Shown in pieces: positions 14,693-19,177 of a stretch of 19,177 bases of DNA (its first letter is position 1; each line of letters opens with the position of its first letter). This DNA comes from Actinobacteria bacterium 21-64-8. GTDB lineage: Bacteria > Actinomycetota > Acidimicrobiia > Acidimicrobiales > RAAP-2. The notes under the pieces were generated by a model, which saw only the letters and a program-made list of their open reading frames with translations, ran no database searches and had not been told where the DNA came from. The stretch spans positions 1-19,177 of the forward strand of contig NCBD01000002.1 of the NCBI GenBank assembly GCA_002255315.1, written 5' to 3'. The position numbers were made by a program, and so were the translations under genes.

Positions 14693-15355
14693 ATGACGAA
14701 GAAATCTATGAACGTGGCGCGCGTCGCCACGTCGTCTGCCCTAGGTATCGCCCTCGCCGTTGGCGGGACCAGCGTTGCCTTTGCGCACGGCGCTAAGGAT
14801 CACGGTCGATCCAACGATCACCACGCCGCCCGAGGCCACCGCCACGGAGTCGACGGCACGATTAGTGCCCTCAGCGCCACGACGCCGGGTACGTTGACGT
14901 TGACGATGCGTGACGGTTCCACCGTGACCTACACGACCACCGCCGCGACGACCTACTTCGAAGGCCGCGCGAGCGCGACCTCGAGTGCGCTCGCCGTGGG
15001 TGAGCAAGTGGACGTGGCTCTGAACGCCACGACCCCGACCACGCTCGACAGTGTCCGTATTGACTTGACGCACTTTGAGGGCAAGATCCTCGCGATTACC
15101 GGTGCTGCTGGTGCGGCCACGATTACCTTGAGTGGACCCAACAACACCACGCGCACCGTGCTGGTGACGCCCTCGACCACCTTTGAGATGAAGGGCCAAA
15201 CGGCCACCTTTAGCTCACTGGTTGTTGGTGCGGAGATGGGCGCCATGGGTCTTGACGCTTCGAACAACACACTCAGTGCGTTGTCGATTCGTGTCAGTGC
15301 GCCTGAGTCATCACCGCAACAACACTCGTTGAACAACGATGGCGGACGTAACTAA
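14693..15355 (+). CDS. Secreted His-rich protein with tandem DUF5666-like domains
   Basis: The 220-residue product has a Sec signal peptide: basic MTKKSMNVAR, a hydrophobic core to about residue 27, and a likely cleavage after AFA at residue 31. The mature N-terminus begins with a short histidine cluster (six His between residues 32 and 51), which could bind metal. Two DUF5666-like beta units follow. The first runs from about GVDGTISALSATTPGTLTLT to the VDVAL region, the second from about HFEGKILAITG to the end. The domain's function is unknown. The ATG has GAGAGAGG about 9 nt upstream; an earlier in-frame start at 14657 lacks this and would spoil the signal peptide. A strong terminator follows. 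Confidence 0.85.
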   Translation: MTKKSMNVARVATSSALGIALAVGGTSVAFAHGAKDHGRSNDHHAARGHRHGVDGTISALSATTPGTLTLTMRDGSTVTYTTTAATTYFEGRASATSSALAVGEQVDVALNATTPTTLDSVRIDLTHFEGKILAITGAAGAATITLSGPNNTTRTVLVTPSTTFEMKGQTATFSSLVVGAEMGAMGLDASNNTLSALSIRVSAPESSPQQHSLNNDGGRN

Positions 15356-15383
15356 GTCCTCAGCGCGAACGTGATTCGACGTG

Positions 15384-15432
15384 GCCGCACCTTGAGTGAG
15401 TCCTTGGGATCGCTCAAGGTGCGGCTTTTCGT
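15384..15432 (+). terminator. Rho-independent terminator after the DUF5666 gene
   Basis: A 16-bp stem has arms at 15384-15399 and 15410-15425, with a single G.T pair and otherwise perfect match (GCCGCACCTTGAG paired with CTCAAGGTGCGGC). The loop is 10 nt and TTTTCGTTT follows the stem directly. It lies 28 bp after the DUF5666 stop. Confidence 0.92.
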
Positions 15433-15449
15433 TTGAAGCCCCAGCGCGC

Positions 15450-15471
15450 CTCTTCGCGATTCCGCGAAGAG
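15450..15471. repeat. Second perfect hairpin downstream of the terminator
   Basis: CTCTTCGCG and CGCGAAGAG arms (9 bp, perfect) flank a 4-nt loop. It lies between the + strand terminator and the minus-strand isomerase gene, 22 bp past the latter's stop. There is no T-run on either side, so it may serve as a transcript-end stabiliser or Rho-dependent/bidirectional stop for the minus-strand gene. Confidence 0.5.
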
Positions 15472-15492
15472 ATTTCACTCGTGGTCGGGACT

Positions 15493-16167
15493 TCAGCCGA
15501 ACGCAGGGAACAAGGAACTGAGTTCTCCGAGTTCTCGGCGTTCATCAAGATTCAGCCGCTCCCTTCCGGTCGATTTTCGGATGAAGGAAAGGTCATCCCA
15601 ACGCTCAAGCCGCGTGGACTCCGTCAGGGCGTCGAGGGTGGTAACTAACGAGCGCATCACCTCCTCCGAAGGCGACAGCCCACGTTCGAGGTTCTCGACG
15701 AGATCAAAATGATGTACGGCGAACTCGGTATTCCACATCGAGAGAAAGTGGTCCGTCTCCATTACGTGCGACTGGAAGACGACGCGACCCTGCGACGCGT
15801 GCGTACACGCCGTTTGCGCGGCGCACGCCGAGACGTCGAAGTGGCTCTTCAGCGAGTTGGTGCTTGCGTACGAGGCGGTTTGGGCCCAGAGCCAGCGAAC
15901 ATCCGTGAATCCCGTCGGCCCTTGAGGCGGCCAATCTTTCCAGTACGACAGGGCGTCGCGGTCTGCTGGATCGTCGGTTTCGGAAACTAGGCCTTGCAGA
16001 ATCTCATTGGTGCCCAGTCGCAGATGGGTAATCAAATCGGCGACGCGCCAGCCAGCGCACGCCGTCGGCTTTATTACGTCGGCGTCGCTCAGTCCCGCCA
16101 CGATGGTTCGAAGATGGAGGATTTCTCGTTGGAGCAATTCTCTGGGGTCGACGTTCGTCATTTCCAT
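15493..16167 (-). CDS. Mycothiol-dependent maleylpyruvate isomerase family (DinB-like) protein
   Basis: This 224-residue protein is of the MDMPI_N/DinB four-helix-bundle group, whose actinobacterial members use mycothiol and a divalent metal. The N-terminal segment PTACAGWRVADLITHLRLG and the later TEFAVHHFDL supply the expected metal ligands H48, E148 and H152, matching the H-E-H set known in the family. The actual substrate is unknown; few members are true maleylpyruvate isomerases. ATG at 16167 starts the longest form; a second ATG two codons later (16161) lies 6 nt after CAATGT and could be the real start. Neither has a Shine-Dalgarno. The gene supports an actinobacterial, mycothiol-making host. 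Confidence 0.88.
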   Translation of the reverse strand: MEMTNVDPRELLQREILHLRTIVAGLSDADVIKPTACAGWRVADLITHLRLGTNEILQGLVSETDDPADRDALSYWKDWPPQGPTGFTDVRWLWAQTASYASTNSLKSHFDVSACAAQTACTHASQGRVVFQSHVMETDHFLSMWNTEFAVHHFDLVENLERGLSPSEEVMRSLVTTLDALTESTRLERWDDLSFIRKSTGRERLNLDERRELGELSSLFPAFG

Positions 16168-16415
16168 ACATTGGCACGTGTCGTCGTCGCTGAGATTACC
16201 GGTGAGGGTTTATTTTGCTGGGGAGATGGCGAGCAGCCCCGCCATTTTCGCCGCCGCAGCGCGATCACGGGCAGATCGGTTTCGCGAACTAGTACCGAGA
16301 AGATGGTGGCGCCCAAGAGTGCGGGCGAATCGGGCCTGAGTGGACACGGCGCGCACCGTTTCTGCCCTCCTTACCGAGCGCGACGGCGCCACCAGCGCTG
16401 GCGCTTCTCGCAGTT
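16168..16415. other. Intergenic stretch without recognised gene
   Basis: 248 bp lie between two minus-strand genes. Open frames across it on both strands have no ribosome-binding site or recognisable protein and extend over flanking genes. A 6-bp stem (ATGGCG/CGCCAT at 16226-16245) followed by TTTT on the + strand has no + strand gene to terminate. Confidence 0.5.
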
Positions 16416-17006
16416 CTAACCCGTGCGTGGAACGGGACCTCGTTGGATTGAGGTCACCGAAAAGTGAAACCCGGCATAGCAGAAATTGATGTTCACGCTC
16501 GTGTCGAAAAACTGCGTGAAGGGGTGCGTGCGCAGAGGGAGCGAGAAGTAAAAGTGTTGCGTCATGCACGGGCCAGCGTTTGGAGCTTGTTGGTCATACG
16601 CGTCGCCGTAGTCAATGCCAAACGAAGCGGTGGCGCCGGGTTTGATGATCACTGATCTCGGTTTGACGGCCACAAAAATCATGCCGCCACCATTCACTAC
16701 CTTTACCGCCACCCCTTGGTACGAGGCTGGCGACACGCGGACTTTGGGGTATCCCTTCAGGCGACAGGCCGAGTGGCTTCGATTCACCATCAGAAAGGGA
16801 ATACCCTCGTTGCCCGCTGCGGCGTATGCCCCGGAGCTACTCACGACCGCGACTTCGAGTTGTGAGAAGGAACACGTGGGGATTCCAGTGGACGCCGAAG
16901 CATCGGTCGTCACCGAATACAAGGGCAGCCCAATTGAACTCACCGTGGCGAGCAACAGAGCCAACGTTCGTGGCGAGAAATGTGCGTGCGCTTGCCGTGT
17001 ACTCAT
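16416..17006 (-). CDS. Secreted DUF4232-domain protein
   Basis: The 196-residue product has an N-terminal signal peptide (hydrophobic stretch from about residue 13 to 30, likely processing near DASASTG). It is followed by one DUF4232 domain, a family common among actinobacterial exported and lipoproteins of unknown function. Landmarks are the Cys-containing first strand TCSFSQLEV, GAYAAAGNEGIPFLMVNRS, CRLKGYPKVRVSP and later PCMTQH and INFCYAG; four Cys suggest two disulfides. There is no lipobox. The ATG follows an AGGGG sequence; a GTG directly upstream (17009) is too close to it. It is downstream of the DUF929 gene on the same strand, with 198 bp between, so co-transcription is uncertain. 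Confidence 0.88.
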   Translation of the reverse strand: MSTRQAHAHFSPRTLALLLATVSSIGLPLYSVTTDASASTGIPTCSFSQLEVAVVSSSGAYAAAGNEGIPFLMVNRSHSACRLKGYPKVRVSPASYQGVAVKVVNGGGMIFVAVKPRSVIIKPGATASFGIDYGDAYDQQAPNAGPCMTQHFYFSLPLRTHPFTQFFDTSVNINFCYAGFHFSVTSIQRGPVPRTG

Positions 17007-17204
17007 CACACCCCTGGAATCACTCGCTTTGAATCACCATACTTAGACCTTGACGACATCGCATGACGTGATCATCCCAACCGAGTCGGCGCGGAGCCGT
17101 CCAGTCGCCCCAATAGGTCTGGCGCCCAGCCCTGGGTGTCTTCACGGTGAGGAGTCCTAGGTTCGGCCAAGGTCGTTCGTGCTCCTCGACGCCGATCCAG
17201 CTGG

Positions 17205-18395
17205 TCACAGTCCTTTGCCGCTGGTACCTGGAGGACACTTGCCTTCAAGTGACAGTGCCCAGACGGTGATCCCGGGTGGAATACCGAGCGTGGTCTTCTG
17301 GTATCGAGTTGAAACGACGGAGATTTTGATGACGGTACACGCCGGATTGGGCGCCCGATAGGTCGCGGCGGCGTGGAGCATGAAGTCGTGCTGACGCACG
17401 CTCCAGGCCCGCCAGAGCGACCGTGGCGCGTTGGTGGGCGGCGGCGTGGGATACGTCGACGCACTGGGCGACTGCGAGGTCGGTGACACTCCAGAGACGA
17501 GTGCCTTCGACGCCGCGCGAATCACAGGCGTCGCACACAGCGGCGGGCTCGCTCCTTGCACCATGGTGCACAGCGCGGCGATCAGATAGTTCGCGGTGCC
17601 ATCTACCGCTTGGGCGACGGGACTCGACGCGACACTGAGGTCTCGTCCGATGCCGGCGAGCGTGAGACCCTCAAGTACCGAGGGGGACGCGCTGGCGCCG
17701 AGTGTGACGTAGCGGTTACCCACGTCGACAAAGGGCAACTCACTACTGGGGTTGTATCTCGTAAAGGCAAGCTTTTGTGCCGGCGACATCGATTCGAGTG
17801 GCGCATATCCGCCCCGGGCGTTGGGCGTCGACGAAGTCAGTTCGGTGGGATCAAACGTGAAGTAGGGACTGGAATACTTCGCGCCGATAAAGCTCCAACT
17901 CGCCAAATGTGGATAAACGTCGCTTGACGACGAGAGGATTTGATGATCGAGGTTGGTAAACGTGCCGAACTTGGACAGCGCCACCAGCAGTGCCCAGCGC
18001 TGTAACGCACAAAAGGGGCAGTACTCGGCGCCGACGTAGGAGACGACGCCGTTGGTCGCGGCGGTGGTGACGGACGGCGTGACGTGGTTGGGCACGGAGA
18101 TGTTCGCGGGAAGTCCCACGGCTTCGAGGGTGGCGATGGGCACGCTGCCCGCGGCCCGAAAGTACGACGCGAGTTGTACAGGGGCAGCGTTCGAGTTCGG
18201 CGAGGTAGGTGCTGGCGAGCCGTTGAGTGTGGTGAAACTAAAGGCGCCGACGACGACGAGCGCGAGTAGTCCAAACGCGAAGGAGCGACGACGAACGTGG
18301 CGTCGGCGACTCCGGGCGCGAAGATGCTCGATGTTCGGGCGTGGTGCCAGCGGTTCGTCGATGAGGGCTTGGGTCAATCGCGTGAGTTGTGACAT
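17205..18395 (-). CDS. Membrane-anchored DUF929 (thioredoxin-like) protein with anti-sigma-like N-terminus
   Basis: The 396-residue product has a cytoplasmic N-terminus of about 37 residues ending in a strongly basic stretch ([12 protein letters not shown]), one membrane helix at about 38-54, and a Ser/Pro/Thr linker. A DUF929 domain at about 75-290 contains [20 protein letters not shown] with a CxxC pair C126/C129, [12 protein letters not shown] as the likely cis-Pro-like region, and C276/C287 at its end. A Pro-rich linker ([14 protein letters not shown]) leads to an unrecognised ~70-residue C-terminal part with C353 and C387. The start layout is typical of genes placed after SigE-type ECF sigma factors. 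The ATG has TAGGAGA upstream, which includes the sigma gene's TAG stop 10 bp away. An anti-sigma role is inferred, not shown. Confidence 0.88.
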   Translation of the reverse strand: MSQLTRLTQALIDEPLAPRPNIEHLRARSRRRHVRRRSFAFGLLALVVVGAFSFTTLNGSPAPTSPNSNAAPVQLASYFRAAGSVPIATLEAVGLPANISVPNHVTPSVTTAATNGVVSYVGAEYCPFCALQRWALLVALSKFGTFTNLDHQILSSSSDVYPHLASWSFIGAKYSSPYFTFDPTELTSSTPNARGGYAPLESMSPAQKLAFTRYNPSSELPFVDVGNRYVTLGASASPSVLEGLTLAGIGRDLSVASSPVAQAVDGTANYLIAALCTMVQGASPPLCATPVIRAASKALVSGVSPTSQSPSASTYPTPPPTNAPRSLWRAWSVRQHDFMLHAAATYRAPNPACTVIKISVVSTRYQKTTLGIPPGITVWALSLEGKCPPGTSGKGL

Positions 18396-18405
18396 GGCTT
18401 ATCTC

Positions 18406-18927
18406 CTAGATTTCTTCTTCGCCGAGGAGGCGACCTAAATGTTGATGGGCGTCGTGCAAGGTGCTCGAGACCGTGCCTCGACTAATACCCAAGACCACCC
18501 CAATTTCGTTCTCGCTTAATTCGGCGACGTGGCGCAACATCACTACCTGTCGTTGACGTGGTGAAAGCGATTCGACGAGCTGCCAGACCTCGCCGGCGGG
18601 CGAGGGGAGATCGGGCATGGGCGTCGGCTTTTGAAAGAACCGTTGCTCGAAACTTCTGCGACGTGCCACTCGTCGTGCGTGGTTCATGGCAACGCGGTAG
18701 ACCCAGCCAGAGGGCGATTCCAACACACTGACGCGCTTCCAACGCTCCAGCGCCCGTGAGCACGCTTCGTCGACGCCTTCTTTGGCGAGTTCTAGGTCAC
18801 CCGTTGACAACGCCAAAGTGGCAATCATCCGGTCGTGTTCGCGCGAGTACCAGGCTTCAAAGGACTCCACGAAAATCAATTCTCCCTGCTGAATCTGAGC
18901 GACGCGCGGTCCACTGACAATGTCCAT
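18406..18927 (-). CDS. ECF (SigE-like) RNA polymerase sigma factor
   Basis: This 173-residue sigma factor directs RNA polymerase to a dedicated promoter set. Region 2 starts near FEAWYSREHDRMIATLAL and includes ALERWKRV and GWVYRVAMNHARRVARRR. Region 4 reads LSPRQRQVVMLRHVAELS, then the helix-turn-helix ENEIGVVLGISRGTVSSTL. This arrangement matches actinobacterial SigE-type ECF factors, whose partner gene is normally adjacent. Start uncertain: GTG-GTG-ATG occur in tandem at 18933, 18930 and 18927, none with a Shine-Dalgarno; ATG was chosen. A later GTG just before ESFEAW is also possible. It is co-transcribed with the DUF929 gene 10 bp downstream. Confidence 0.93.
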   Translation of the reverse strand: MDIVSGPRVAQIQQGELIFVESFEAWYSREHDRMIATLALSTGDLELAKEGVDEACSRALERWKRVSVLESPSGWVYRVAMNHARRVARRRSFEQRFFQKPTPMPDLPSPAGEVWQLVESLSPRQRQVVMLRHVAELSENEIGVVLGISRGTVSSTLHDAHQHLGRLLGEEEI

Positions 18928-18963
18928 CACCACTTCAAGTCACGGGAGAGGCAAATCGCTGGG

Positions 18964-18976
18964 TACGACTGTCGTA
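18964..18976. promoter_or_regulatory. Perfect palindrome upstream of the sigma factor gene
   Basis: TACGACTGTCGTA has 6-bp arms around one base. On the minus strand it overlaps a TATACG hexamer that could be a -10 box, about 35-45 nt before the sigma gene start. This position suits an operator. No known regulator family is assigned. Confidence 0.4.
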
Positions 18977-19089
18977 TAGGCACCAAGCCCTTTGTGTTGT
19001 CGCGCAATCGGGCTCGCGAATTGCTGACGATCGGATAAAGCCCCTTAGCCAAGAGAGTCGAACGCTGGCGTCACATCAGAACGTCTGCG

Positions 19090-19095
19090 TAGCCT
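19090..19095 (+). promoter_or_regulatory. Candidate -10 element of a leaderless gene at the right edge
   Basis: TAGCCT lies exactly 7 nt before a GTG at 19103, the same spacing as at nfo and purK. No -35 box or Shine-Dalgarno is visible. Confidence 0.35.
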
Positions 19096-19102
19096 CGTTG
19101 CC

Positions 19103-19177
19103 GTGAGGGTGGTTCTTGGCGGCGGCGTCGTTGCCGTGTGTCATGGAGTCTGTATTGGCGCAATCCCAACAACGTCG
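19103..19177 (+). CDS. Possible start of a gene running off the window
   Basis: A GTG opens a frame of 25 codons with no stop before the window ends. The product begins MRVVLGGGVVAVCHGV, a Gly/Val-rich hydrophobic stretch that could be a signal segment or the first strand of a nucleotide-binding fold; too little is present to choose. The call rests mainly on the well-placed TAGCCT 7 nt upstream. It would be divergent from the sigma factor gene. Confidence 0.35.
   Translation, partial: MRVVLGGGVVAVCHGVCIGAIPTTS

Noticed and set aside
16226..16248. Short hairpin followed by TTTT on the + strand
   Set aside because: The stem is only 6 bp and no + strand gene ends upstream of it.
15994..16569. 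Overlapping + and - strand frames in and around the 16168-16415 gap
   Set aside because: They extend into the flanking isomerase and DUF4232 genes in other frames and lack start signals.
17020..17238. 72-codon minus-strand frame between the DUF929 and DUF4232 genes
   Set aside because: It is open and Trp-rich but uses codons rare in the neighbours (AGG, CTA), has no Shine-Dalgarno or -10 at fixed spacing, and overlaps the DUF929 3' end. No family recognised.

Overview
The window looks like chromosomal DNA from a GC-rich actinobacterium, most likely of class Acidimicrobiia. The evidence is a DUF2469 gene right after rplS, a pspA-htpX-pspAB operon, a mycothiol-dependent maleylpyruvate isomerase family protein, DsbA-like and SigE-type sigma proteins of actinobacterial style, and frequent GTG/TTG starts. 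The class assignment is inference from gene content.

Left part (1-4231, + strand): a ribosome and protein-targeting block. It runs ffh (5' end outside the window), rpsP, khpA, rimM, trmD, rplS, a DUF2469 gene and a short gene resembling a cut-down luciferase-like monooxygenase. Junctions are very tight (4-nt overlaps at rpsP/khpA and rimM/trmD), so most of it is probably one operon.

Middle part (4228-11140): a PPOX-type flavin/F420 enzyme (-), endonuclease IV with a lysine-rich tail (+) and class II fumarase (+). These are followed by two minus-strand operons: pspA-htpX-pspAB (envelope stress) and purK-purE (purine synthesis), whose internal junctions are 1-nt or 3-nt stop/start overlaps.

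Right-middle part (11141-16167): a small four-helix membrane protein, a DsbA-like single-cysteine protein, a stand-alone Fe-S PD-(D/E)XK nuclease, a small uncharacterised protein, an MFS exporter, a secreted His-rich DUF5666 protein with a clear terminator, and a mycothiol-dependent DinB-like enzyme.

Right end (16416-19177): an envelope-oriented block on the minus strand. An ECF sigma factor gene is followed 10 bp later by a gene whose product joins an anti-sigma-like basic N-terminus and one membrane helix to an extracytoplasmic DUF929 thioredoxin-like domain with a CPFC motif. A secreted DUF4232 protein lies further downstream. The sigma/DUF929 pair is the best candidate here for an undescribed system: a redox or thiol-sensing sigma/anti-sigma switch. 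A new + strand gene probably begins at 19103 and runs off the window.

A second window-wide signal is a recurring start architecture. Several genes without a Shine-Dalgarno sequence have a TANNNT hexamer exactly 6 or 7 nt before an ATG/GTG start, as expected for leaderless mRNAs. No rRNA, tRNA, CRISPR array, insertion sequence or prophage was recognised.
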